Shown here piece by piece: positions 6,786 through 13,321 of a stretch of DNA of 13,924 nt (position 1 is the first letter of the stretch; each line of letters starts with the position of its first letter). The notes beneath the pieces are model-generated. The model had not been told where the DNA came from. It made no database searches and was given only the letters and a program-made list of their open reading frames with translations. The position numbers were made by a program, and so were the translations under genes. This DNA is from Spirochaetota bacterium (GTDB lineage: Bacteria > Spirochaetota > Spirochaetia > Treponematales > UBA12059), in contig JAKLIU010000022.1 in the NCBI GenBank assembly GCA_022709445.1, positions 1 to 13,924 on the forward strand, given 5' to 3'.

Positions 6786-7183
6786 TACTCTTCGAAGGCC
6801 AGCTCCGTCTTCATCTCGGCGACCTGCGCCAGGGTCTGGTAGATGGAGCAGTACCTCCCGGCCAGCTCCGCCGACTGATCGAAGCCGGCGCGGGACTCGG
6901 GCTTGACGATCGTGAGCCTCACGGTCACCCAGGCCAGGGTCGTGGGCACCTGTTCGCGCTTCTCGCCCGACACCTCGACGCGGGCTGAGCCGAAGGCCAG
7001 GCGCTTCTTCTCCGCGATGTCCAGGAAGGTGGCGTAGTAGCAGGACGCGAGCGCGCCCAGGAGGAGGTCGTAGGGCGAAGCCTTGCCCGCCCCCGGACCA
7101 ATGGGCACCCGCGCGTCGCGCACCGTGACCAGCTCGCCCTGGAACCCCTCCCCGAAATGAACCGTCGCCTTGATGACCGCCAT
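6785..7183 (-). CDS. OsmC/Ohr family peroxide-detoxifying protein
   Basis: A 132-residue cytoplasmic OsmC-fold protein. The family uses two conserved cysteines to reduce organic hydroperoxides; both are present, Cys48 in LLGALASCYYATFLDIAEKK and Cys112 in GRYCSIYQTLAQVAEM. The N-terminal strand motif AGKASPYDLLLGALASC is typical of the OsmC/YhfA branch rather than Ohr. Start: ATG 7183 with GGGAGG 5 nt upstream; longer in-frame starts read through the promoter. It has its own promoter and is convergent with the M81 gene. An oxygen or peroxide defence role suits an organism that relies on PFOR, which is oxygen-sensitive. Confidence 0.92.
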   Translation of the reverse strand: MAVIKATVHFGEGFQGELVTVRDARVPIGPGAGKASPYDLLLGALASCYYATFLDIAEKKRLAFGSARVEVSGEKREQVPTTLAWVTVRLTIVKPESRAGFDQSAELAGRYCSIYQTLAQVAEMKTELAFEE

Positions 7184-7206
7184 GATGCCCTCCCTTGCCG
7201 CGACGC

Positions 7207-7235
7207 AGTGTACGGGAAGGCGGGCTCGCTGGCAA
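7207..7235 (-). promoter_or_regulatory. Sigma70-type promoter of the OsmC gene
   Basis: On the minus strand TTGCCA (7235-7230, 5 of 6) is separated by exactly 17 bp from TACACT (7212-7207, 4 of 6). The start would be near 7200, about 17 nt before the ATG at 7183, leaving room for the GGGAGG ribosome site. Confidence 0.65.
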
Positions 7236-7308
7236 GCGTGGTTCAGTCCCCCGGCAGGCACGTTCCAGCGCGGCTTGGCCCGGGATGGATGAACGGAAGG
7301 GAAAACGG

Positions 7309-7314
7309 TATCCT
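7309..7314 (+). promoter_or_regulatory. Possible -10 box upstream of zupT
   Basis: TATCCT (7309-7314) is 7 nt before an ATG at 7322 and about 100 nt before zupT. The -35 position (TGGATG at 17 bp) is poor, so this is tentative. Confidence 0.3.
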
Positions 7315-7321
7315 TGCACCC

Positions 7322-7399
7322 ATGCCCAAGACGGGCTGGAAGCCCGTGCGGATCGCCGGGGAACGGCCGGGAAACGCCGCAGGGTCCAAGCCGGCATGA
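7322..7399 (+). CDS. Possible 25-codon upstream ORF in the zupT leader
   Basis: The frame reads MPKTGWKPVRIAGERPGNA and ends at a TGA (7397-7399) whose last base is the first A of the AAGGAG ribosome site of zupT. It has no Shine-Dalgarno, but a TATCCT lies 7 nt before its ATG, the same arrangement as the two leaderless genes nearby. The first part coincides with a 7-bp hairpin, ACGGGCT/AGCCCGT (7331-7347, loop GGA), so the sequence may be selected as RNA or as a dispersed palindromic repeat rather than as a peptide. Weak support. Confidence 0.25.
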   Translation: MPKTGWKPVRIAGERPGNAAGSKPA

Positions 7400-7411
7400 A
7401 GGAGCATCTCC

Positions 7412-8218
7412 ATGGAGAACAATATCCTGTTCGCTTTTTCACTGACGCTGTTCGCCGGATTATCAACCGGCATCGGCAGCCTGATCGGCCTCGCTTCGAA
7501 AAAATTCAATCCCAAGCTGCTCACGATCTCCCTGGGATTCTCGGCGGGCGTCATGATCTACGTTTCGCTGGTGGAGATATTCGCAAAGGCGAAGGATTCA
7601 TTGAGCGCAGCGCTGGGGGAGAAAGCCGGCTACCTGTGGACGGTCGTGGCCTTTTTCGTCGGCATCCTCATCATAGCGCTGATAGACAAACTCATACCTT
7701 CCTACGAGAATCCGCATGAACTGAACGTGGCGGAAAAAATCGAGTCAGCCTCTGAAAAGGAAAAACGCAAGCTGTTGCGGATGGGGATCTTTTCCGCCCT
7801 GGCCATCGGCATCCACAATTTCCCGGAAGGCCTGGCCACGTTCATGGGCGGCCTGGCGAATCCAGCATTGGGCATCAGCATCGCCGTCGCCATCGCCATC
7901 CACAACATCCCGGAGGGCTTGGCGGTATCCGCCCCGATCTACTACGCGACCAAAAGCAGGAAGAAAGCCTTCTTCTATTCCTTCCTGTCCGGCCTGTCCG
8001 AACCGGTCGGGGCGATCATCGGGTACTTCATCCTGCGGTCGTTTTTCAACGAGACCACGTTCGGCTTCATCTTCGCGTCCGTCGCGGGCATCATGGTATA
8101 CATCTCCCTCGACGAACTGCTCCCCACCGCGGAGGAATACGGTGAGCACCATCTGGCCATAGGCGGACTGATAGGGGGGATGCTGGTCATGGCGGCGAGC
8201 CTCCTGCTGTTCATGTGA
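7412..8218 (+). CDS. zupT: ZIP-family zinc transporter ZupT
   Basis: A 268-residue inner-membrane protein with about eight hydrophobic segments and the two ZIP metal-binding signatures: HNFPEG from His135 in segment 4 and HNIPEG from His164 in segment 5. ZIP proteins import Zn2+ and often Fe2+, Mn2+ or Co2+. AAGGAG lies 7 nt before the ATG, and the length matches ZupT. The loop between segments 3 and 4 (about residues 100-125) is Lys/Glu-rich and lacks a His tract. Codon use is less GC-biased than that of neighbours (runs such as AAAAAATTC, GAAAAACGC), which may reflect recent acquisition or the Lys/Phe/Ile-rich composition. It converges on kdpD with only 18 bp between the ends and no obvious terminator. 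Confidence 0.95.
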   Translation: MENNILFAFSLTLFAGLSTGIGSLIGLASKKFNPKLLTISLGFSAGVMIYVSLVEIFAKAKDSLSAALGEKAGYLWTVVAFFVGILIIALIDKLIPSYENPHELNVAEKIESASEKEKRKLLRMGIFSALAIGIHNFPEGLATFMGGLANPALGISIAVAIAIHNIPEGLAVSAPIYYATKSRKKAFFYSFLSGLSEPVGAIIGYFILRSFFNETTFGFIFASVAGIMVYISLDELLPTAEEYGEHHLAIGGLIGGMLVMAASLLLFM

Positions 8219-8236
8219 GGAACCGGCCCGCGCCGC

Positions 8237-8398
8237 TCACCCTCCCGCGCCGCCTGCCATCACTGAGGGCAGGCGCATCTCCACCAGGAAGCGGCCGTCA
8301 TCCAGGACCCGCGCGGCGACGCTCCCGCCGTGCAGGTCGACGATCCCCTTGCAGATCGCCAGGCCAAGTCCCAGGCCTCCGCCCGGGGCGCCTGGAGT
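8237..8398 (-). pseudogene. Out-of-frame C-terminal piece of kdpD (G2 box of the ATPase domain)
   Basis: Just beyond His772 of KdpD, the next minus-strand frame reads TPGAPGGGLGLGLAICKGIV, then DLHGGSVAARVLDDGRFLVEMRLP, and ends at a TGA (8239-8237). This is the G2/glycine-rich lid and terminal strands of a histidine-kinase ATPase domain, and it belongs directly after the missing DxGxG region of the upstream frame. It has no start of its own. It is the broken end of kdpD and not a separate gene. Confidence 0.85.
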
Positions 8399-10712
8399 GG
8401 ACGGCCGCGTTGCGCAGCAGGTTGGCCACGGCCTGGGAGATCATGGCCGGATCCAGGACGACCAGGACCGCGCTGTCACCACCGGCGATCTCCAGCGCTC
8501 GGCCCCGCAACCCGTCGGCGGAGCCGCCGGCTGCATCCTGGGCAAGCTCGGCCAGGCTGACCGTTTCGCGCCTCGGCGCCAGGATGCCGGCCTCCATGCG
8601 ATTGTAGCCCAGGATCTCGCCCACCAGCCGGTCCAGGCGCTCGCTGGCCCCGATCGCCTCGGCGAGCAGGGCCGCCCTGGCTTCCGCCGGCATGTCCAGG
8701 CCCCGGTCCTGGAGGGCGGTCAGGCTGCCGAGAATGGCCGTCAGCGGAGTCCTGAGTTCATGCGAAACGGAGTCCAGGATGAGGGAGGAAATGCGCTGGG
8801 ACTCCAGGGCCATGGCGACGCTCCGTCCGCGGCTCTCCGAGCGGGCCCGTTCAAGGGCCAGGGCCAGGGTCCGGCCGATGGACAGGACCAGGGCGTCGTC
8901 GCTCCTGGTCCATGGCCCGGCGCCAGCGGTGCGGAGGCCGATCACCCCGATGGCCCCGCCACCGGCGGCCACGGGCAGGTATCGAAGCGCGGCTCGGGAA
9001 AAGGTGTCGGTCCCCGCGCCGCAGACGGCGCCCTCGCGCAGGGCGTACCCGGCGGCGTCCCTGTCAGGACCCTCGGCGGGAACCCGGGCGGAACCCTGGC
9101 CGACCGCCGGCAGCGAGCCACCGTCGTCCGGCATGAGCACCGCGACCTCCCTGCCGAAATGCCCCTGGATCAGGCCGGCCGCCGCCGCCGCCGCGCCTTC
9201 GGCGGTGTGGCACTCGGCCAGGCGGCGCGAAGCCGCGAGCAGCACGGCGTTCCTGCGGTCCCGGTCCGCGAGCAGGCGTTCCCGCGAGCGCTTGGAGGCG
9301 GCCAGCCCGCCGGTGACCGAGGCCACCAGGAAATACGTCCCGAAGAGTATGGCGTCCTCCAGCCTCGCGATCCGAAAGGTAAGTATGGGCGGGATGAAGA
9401 GGAAGTTGAGCGCGAGCGCGGAGAGGACGGCGAAGCCGGCCACGGGAACCGGGTCCGCCAGGAAGGACAGTCCGAGGACCGCGCCGAGGAACAGGAGCGC
9501 CAGGCTCCGGTAGCCGACCAGGGGCAGGAGCAGGGCCCCGAGCGCCACCGTGAGGAGGAAGGCCGCGGCGGGCAGGACCAGCTGGCCGCGCCTCCCGGAG
9601 CCGAACCGCCGGAGGGCCGCGCCGGGACCGGGACGCCCGGCGGCCTGGTCCTGGACCACCACCACGTCGGTGGACCCGGCCCCGCGCACGATGCGGTCCG
9701 ACACGGTCACCCGGTGGGGGAAGAGGCTTGCCGGCGAGAGGCCCGAGCGGCCGATGACGATCATCCACGCGCCGAGCTCGCGAGCCTTTGCCAGCACGGT
9801 GCCGGCTATGTCCTCGCCTTGGATCACGACGGTATCCGCCCCGAGCCTCCTGGCGAGCGCCAGGTTCTCCTCCAGCCGGAGCGCGTCTGCCCGGGAGAGT
9901 TCGGCTCCGGTCTGCACGTGCAGCGCGGTCCAGCCGGTGCGCAGGGCGTAGGCGGTCCGGCGCGCCCAGCGCACCAGGTAGGCGGAGCCGGGAGCCGGTC
10001 CGACGGCCACCAGGAGCCCGCCGCCCGGATCGGCGCCCGCCAGGGGCGTGCCATCGGCCGAGCTCCTGCCGTCCAGGTCCCTGCGGGCGCGGCGGGCGGC
10101 GTACTGCAGGGTCAGTTCCCGCAGGATGCCCGCCGGACCGTCGCCGGCCGGATCACCGGGAGACAGGTCCACCACCCGGATCTCCTCCGCGCGGTCCAGG
10201 AAAGTGTCGGGCACCCGCTCGCGAAGCGGCTGGCCGGCGAGCGATTCCACGATGCCCGAGTAGCTCTCAACCTGCCCTATGTCCACGGCGGTCAGGACCG
10301 AGATACCGTGGTCCAGGAGTTCGAGCGCGTCCTGCCAGCGCCTGGCGTGCCGAGCCCCGGGCGCGTTGGGACGGGCCGGCTCGTCTATCACCGCCAGCTC
10401 GGGCCCGCGCTCCAGGAGGGCATCCACGTCCAGCTCCCCGCCCGGCGCGCCACCGGAATCGACGGCGGCCAGCGGCATGAGTTCCAGGCCATCGAGCAGC
10501 CTGGACGGCTCGGCCCGGCCCCTGGTCGCCACGCAGGCGACGACCACGTCACGTCCGCCGGCCGCGGCTGCATGCGCCGCCCCGAGCATGGAGCATGTCT
10601 TGCCGACCCCGGGCGCCACTCCCAGGAAAACCGAGAGACGGCCGGGTTTGGCCGGGCCGGGCCCGGCGGGGGGCGTGGACGCAGGACTGTCGTCGCTCCG
10701 GGGTGCTTCCAT
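8298..10712 (-). CDS. kdpD: KdpD-type sensor histidine kinase, C-terminus disrupted
   Basis: An 804-residue membrane sensor kinase with the KdpD layout: an N-terminal KdpD domain with Walker A GVAPGVGKT (31-39) and NAPGARHARRWQDALELLDHG; a USP-like domain (about 225-345); four membrane segments (about 376-470); a GAF-like domain; and a HisKA box with phospho-acceptor His651 in SHELRTPLTA. KdpD phosphorylates KdpE in response to low K+ or turgor. The N-box NLLRNAAVH (to 772) is present, but the frame then leaves the family sequence and stops at 8298. About 40-50 residues, including the DxGxG box, are missing, and the lid motif continues in another frame. As read, it should not bind ATP. The AHTN-type motif after Walker A is altered to ARPN. 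ATG 10712 lies 7 bp after the KdpA-like stop without a ribosome site, suggesting coupling. Confidence 0.9.
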   Translation of the reverse strand: MEAPRSDDSPASTPPAGPGPAKPGRLSVFLGVAPGVGKTCSMLGAAHAAAAGGRDVVVACVATRGRAEPSRLLDGLELMPLAAVDSGGAPGGELDVDALLERGPELAVIDEPARPNAPGARHARRWQDALELLDHGISVLTAVDIGQVESYSGIVESLAGQPLRERVPDTFLDRAEEIRVVDLSPGDPAGDGPAGILRELTLQYAARRARRDLDGRSSADGTPLAGADPGGGLLVAVGPAPGSAYLVRWARRTAYALRTGWTALHVQTGAELSRADALRLEENLALARRLGADTVVIQGEDIAGTVLAKARELGAWMIVIGRSGLSPASLFPHRVTVSDRIVRGAGSTDVVVVQDQAAGRPGPGAALRRFGSGRRGQLVLPAAAFLLTVALGALLLPLVGYRSLALLFLGAVLGLSFLADPVPVAGFAVLSALALNFLFIPPILTFRIARLEDAILFGTYFLVASVTGGLAASKRSRERLLADRDRRNAVLLAASRRLAECHTAEGAAAAAAGLIQGHFGREVAVLMPDDGGSLPAVGQGSARVPAEGPDRDAAGYALREGAVCGAGTDTFSRAALRYLPVAAGGGAIGVIGLRTAGAGPWTRSDDALVLSIGRTLALALERARSESRGRSVAMALESQRISSLILDSVSHELRTPLTAILGSLTALQDRGLDMPAEARAALLAEAIGASERLDRLVGEILGYNRMEAGILAPRRETVSLAELAQDAAGGSADGLRGRALEIAGGDSAVLVVLDPAMISQAVANLLRNAAVHSRRPGRRPGTWPGDLQGDRRPARRERRRAGPG

Positions 10713-10719
10713 GGGAATG

Positions 10720-11904
10720 CTAGGAGTATCGCCCGCGAGGGAGGGCTTGCCAAGTCCGGGCCGGGCTGGCGGCGAAGGCTGACACGCCCAGGAAGCGGCC
10801 GGCCAGCAGGACGGCTCCGGGCAGGCCGGCCCAGCCGGAACCGTCGGCGGCGGCCAGGGCCGCGCATGCGGACAGCAGCACCATGGCCGCCCCGAGCGAC
10901 GGCAAAACGGCATCCCGCGGCTTGGCGCCCTCCCGCGGGAAGGCTGCTGCCCCCTGCATCGACAGCCCGGCGGCAGCGGGCGGGACGAGGCGGAGCGCCG
11001 CCACGGTGGCGATGAGGCAGGGCATGAGGACCGGGAGCGAGCCGGCGGGGACCAGTCCGCTTTCCCCCAAAGCCGCCGCGGCTGCGAACGCCGCCCCCGC
11101 GAGCGGGAACAGCCAGCGGAAGGCGAGTCTGCCGGTACTGCGCATGCCGCTCAGCTCGCCGAACAGGGCGGGCAGGGAAGCCGCCGCGAGGACCGCGCAC
11201 CAGGCGGCCAAGCCGGAGCCGCCCTCCAACAGAGCCGCGGCGCCGGAAGCCGGGATAGGCGCCAGCATCCAGACGGTTGCGCGCGGAAGCCCGGGCGTCA
11301 TCGTCAGGTGCGGACCGACCCGATTCGGCTCGCTCCCGCGCGCCGGTCCCGCCCCGAACCGGTCGAAGAAATCCCCGAGCGACGCGATCTTCCGGCGCGA
11401 ACAGGCCCGGACCGCCAGTAGGGTCAGCCACAGACCCGTGAGTACGCTCGCGGATGCCCACGCGGACAGCCCCGCGACCGCGGCCAGGCTGCGCGGAGCG
11501 ACCCCGGCTCGGAAGGCGATCCCCGGGAAACCTGCCATGAAGGAGAGCCCTGCCTCGAGCGCGGCGAGCGGAGCCAGCCCGGGCAGCTCGCCGCCCAGCG
11601 GGAGACGGCCCTGGCTGACGAGCACGGCGACCAGGAAACCCAGGGCCGCCGCGTGGAACCACAGCAGGCCTGCCAGCGGGAACGCGGCGCGGGCGTGATA
11701 CGGAAGCGCCGTCACCGCGTGCGACGTCACCGCGTGCGCCGTCACCGCGTGCGCCGTCACGGCATGGCGTCCGTGCAGCCCGGGTCCGCGCGCGCTTCCG
11801 CCCAGGCTCCGCGCCAGGGCATGTCCCAGCCAGGGACCGGCCGCGAGGGCGGCGCAGGAGGCAGGTATCGCGACGGCAAGGTCCAGGCCCATGATCGTCT
11901 CCAT
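10720..11904 (-). CDS. KdpA-derived membrane protein lacking the potassium filter motifs
   Basis: A 394-residue polytopic membrane protein (usual KdpA is about 560). It follows KdpA colinearly: GFLVAVLVSQGRLPL with ELPGLAP matches the KdpA segment before the first pore loop, then SF...VAGLSAWASASVLTG, SRRKIASLGDFFDRF, and a tail DGSGWAGL...LLAGRFLGVSAFAAS like NNGSAFAGL...GRFLPI. Where KdpA has TNTNWQ.Y.GE this protein has AGFPGIAFRAG with no length change; the second filter region (GTNGGGFFNAN) is deleted; the third (TTAASCGAVN) is alanine-rich; the fourth keeps only GS and AGL. Ion conduction seems unlikely. GAGGAG lies 6 nt before the ATG, so it is translated well. It sits between kdpE and kdpD with no kdpB or kdpC. 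A four-copy HAVTA repeat fills the loop after segment 1. A regulatory role with KdpD is inference; decay is the alternative. Confidence 0.7.
   Translation of the reverse strand: METIMGLDLAVAIPASCAALAAGPWLGHALARSLGGSARGPGLHGRHAVTAHAVTAHAVTSHAVTALPYHARAAFPLAGLLWFHAAALGFLVAVLVSQGRLPLGGELPGLAPLAALEAGLSFMAGFPGIAFRAGVAPRSLAAVAGLSAWASASVLTGLWLTLLAVRACSRRKIASLGDFFDRFGAGPARGSEPNRVGPHLTMTPGLPRATVWMLAPIPASGAAALLEGGSGLAAWCAVLAAASLPALFGELSGMRSTGRLAFRWLFPLAGAAFAAAAALGESGLVPAGSLPVLMPCLIATVAALRLVPPAAAGLSMQGAAAFPREGAKPRDAVLPSLGAAMVLLSACAALAAADGSGWAGLPGAVLLAGRFLGVSAFAASPARTWQALPRGRYS
11708..11767 (-). repeat. Four tandem 15-bp units encoding (HAVTA)4 inside the KdpA-like gene
   Basis: On the plus strand GCCGTCACCGCGTGC occurs at 11708, 11723 (with one change), 11738 and, more diverged, 11753. 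On the coding strand this gives four in-frame HAVTA/HAVTS pentapeptides (about residues 46-65). The 15-bp unit keeps the frame when copies are gained or lost, so the tract is a candidate coding minisatellite. Confidence 0.9.
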
Positions 11905-12012
11905 GTCACGCTCCTCGTGAAGAGCATACTCCCGCGGCGCGCGGCGGGCCGTAGAGAGCGTGTTAAGGCAGGAGGCGGAACGGTTAAGAAGCAGTAAAGA
12001 AAGCGGGCCGGC
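11905..12012 (-). promoter_or_regulatory. kdpE to KdpA-like gap with GTTAAG direct repeat
   Basis: This 108-bp gap is AT-richer than its surroundings near 11960-12000. GTTAAG occurs at 11962-11967 and again at 11983-11988, exactly 21 bp (two turns) apart, next to AGTAAAGAAA. The spacing suits an OmpR-family response regulator such as KdpE, but neither a -35/-10 pair nor a terminator is convincing. A TATGCT at 11928-11923 is a possible -10 box. The gap ends with the GAGGAG ribosome site of the KdpA-like gene (11916-11911). Confidence 0.35.
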
Positions 12013-12696
12013 TCAGGCGGGAAGATCGTCGGGATTGCACAGCCGGTAGCCTATCCCCGGTTCGTTCAGGATCAGCTCGGGGGAAGCTGGATCCCGTTCC
12101 AGTTTTTTCCTGAGCGCGCTGACGTAGACCCGAAGGCTCCCGTCGTCCCCGGTCTCCGGTCCCCACACCTCGCGCAGGAGCCGGTCCCGCGTGACGATCT
12201 TTCCGGCGGCGCGGGCCAGGGCGGCCAGCACCGCGTATTCGGTCGGGGTCAGCTTGACCTGCTGCCCGTCCACCTCCAGGTCCCGGGAGCCCAGGTCGAA
12301 GCGGACCCGGCCGGTGCGGAATACCTCCACCGCCTCTGGCGAGCGGCGCCGGTGCACGCTCAGGAGCCGGGCCAGGAGTATGCCCGTATGGAAGGGCTTG
12401 ACCACGTAGTCGTCCGCGCCGTTCTCCAGGAGCGACACGATGTCGGCCTCCGAGTCCCGCACGGACACGATCACCACCGGGACGCCGCTCCAGGAACGCA
12501 GGCGCTCCAGCACCGCCTTGCCGGGCAGGTCGGGAAGGTTCAGGTCCAGGAGCACCACGTCCGGCTTCAGGGCCCGCGCGGCGTCCAGCCCGTCCTCGCC
12601 GGTGGCCGAGCTGAAGGCCTCCCAGCCCTTGCTCGCGATCGCGATCTCCAGGAGCCGCCGGATCTGTATCTCGTCATCTATGACCAACACCCTCAT
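12013..12696 (-). CDS. kdpE: KdpE-type OmpR-family response regulator
   Basis: A 227-residue regulator with an N-terminal receiver domain and C-terminal winged helix. Receiver residues are intact: acidic pair Asp7/Asp8, phospho-acceptor Asp51 in LLDLNLPDLPG, Ser78 in VSVRD and Lys100 in DDYVVKPF. The DNA-binding half shows VKLTPTEYAVLAALARAAGK, VTRDRLLREVWGPE, LRVYVSALRKKLE and the terminal hairpin EPGIGYRL, all typical of KdpE. ATG 12696 is preceded by GGGGGG with a 4-nt spacer. It is phosphorylated by KdpD in the family and normally activates kdpFABC; here the neighbours are trkH and a KdpA-like gene, so the target may be the Trk system or its own cluster. It has its own promoter inside the end of the upstream gene. 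Confidence 0.92.
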   Translation of the reverse strand: MRVLVIDDEIQIRRLLEIAIASKGWEAFSSATGEDGLDAARALKPDVVLLDLNLPDLPGKAVLERLRSWSGVPVVIVSVRDSEADIVSLLENGADDYVVKPFHTGILLARLLSVHRRRSPEAVEVFRTGRVRFDLGSRDLEVDGQQVKLTPTEYAVLAALARAAGKIVTRDRLLREVWGPETGDDGSLRVYVSALRKKLERDPASPELILNEPGIGYRLCNPDDLPA

Positions 12697-12733
12697 GCGT
12701 CCCCCCGACCGGGCGCGCTTCCCGCCCGTTTGG

Positions 12734-12762
12734 ATTATAGTCCCGTGCGCCGGCCCTGCCGA
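12734..12762 (-). promoter_or_regulatory. Promoter of kdpE
   Basis: On the minus strand a perfect TATAAT (12739-12734) lies 17 bp from TCGGCA (12762-12757, 4 of 6 to TTGACA). The start would be near 12727, about 31 nt before the kdpE ATG. It overlaps the stop codon of the upstream OB-fold gene, so the kdpE/KdpA-like/kdpD set can be transcribed apart from trkH. Confidence 0.65.
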
Positions 12763-12990
12763 GCGCCCGCCTGGCCCGTCCGCCGGCGCGAACGGCTGCG
12801 GGCCGCCAGGGCCAGGAGGCCGGACAGCAGGGCCAACCCGGCGGCCAGGGGCGGCTTCCACGGCTCCACCGGATGCCCGACGGCCCGGCCGCGGAGCACC
12901 ACCTCGACCGTGGCCGCGTGCAGGTCCAGGTCCCCGCCGTGCTCGGCGCAGGCGCGGTGCAGGATTCCCGTCACCAGGAGCGTGTCCCCC
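12735..12990 (-). pseudogene. Out-of-frame C-terminal half of the OB-fold-like protein
   Basis: After the C5 run at 12986-12990 the neighbouring minus-strand frame continues GDTLLVTGILHRACAEHGGD, LDLHAATVEVVLRG, then a membrane segment (PPLAAGLALLSGLLALAAR) and a basic end RSRSRRR, stopping at TAA (12737-12735). It joins smoothly to the upstream WKARG if one G is added on the coding strand, giving a 195-residue protein. It has no start of its own. Confidence 0.7.
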
Positions 12991-13321
12991 GCGCCTTCCA
13001 GCCGCCGCCGGCCAGCCCTTCCGGAAGGTCGTCCAGCGCGACCCACGCGCCCAAGGTTCCCGTCAGGTCCGCCAGGTTGAGCCAGGCGTGATCGCCGCGC
13101 CTCATCGCCTCGCCGATCAGCTCGCCCTGGAAGGCGACCGTGCTCCCGTCCAGTTCACGAGCTGATTCCACGGCCTCCGCCCCGGTAACCGTCCTCGCCT
13201 CCGCGACCGCCTGCGGGGAGACCGCCTGCCCGGGCGGCGATTGCGCGAACGAGGAGGCGGCCGCCGACAGCAAGGCCAGGACGACGGCCAGTCGCGGCAG
13301 GAGCGCGGTCGCGGGCCTCAA
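12971..13321 (-). CDS. Exported OB-fold-like protein, frameshifted
   Basis: The 116-residue frame starts with a signal peptide (LLPRLAVVLALLSAAASSFA, likely cleaved before Gln) and a segment of OB-fold (tRNA_anti-like) type: VTGAEAVESARELDGSTVAF, QGELIGEAMRRGDHAWLNL, GTLGAWVAL. It then reads WKARGTRSW and stops. One missing base in a C5 run (12986-12990) separates it from GDTLLVTGILHRACAEHGG and a C-terminal membrane anchor in the next frame. The intact form would be a periplasmic OB-fold domain held by one C-terminal helix. The start is probably TTG 13321, overlapping the trkH TGA (TTGA) with GGGGAGAAGG just upstream, so it is coupled to trkH. Function is not known; its place in the operon suggests a link to the Trk channel. 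Confidence 0.62.
   Translation of the reverse strand: MRPATALLPRLAVVLALLSAAASSFAQSPPGQAVSPQAVAEARTVTGAEAVESARELDGSTVAFQGELIGEAMRRGDHAWLNLADLTGTLGAWVALDDLPEGLAGGGWKARGTRSW

Noticed and set aside
7262..7411. Cobalamin or manganese riboswitch before zupT
   Set aside because: GGGAA-like and GCCGGC pieces occur, but the conserved B12-box and yybP-ykoY motifs are absent.
8219..8236. Terminator between zupT and kdpD
   Set aside because: Only 18 bp, with no stem and T-run on either strand.
8349..11015. Plus-strand open frame of 888 codons opposite kdpD and the KdpA-like gene
   Set aside because: Its translation is rich in Gly/Arg/Ala/Pro/His with no domain or membrane pattern; it is the antisense of well-supported kdpD codons in high-GC DNA.
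11708..11767. CRISPR-like array
   Set aside because: The 15-bp units are contiguous with no spacers, and they lie in frame in a membrane-protein gene.
12971..13010. Programmed -1 frameshift in the OB-fold gene
   Set aside because: The G5 run gives a plausible slip point, but there is no A/U-rich slippery heptamer or clear downstream stem; a one-base indel is simpler.
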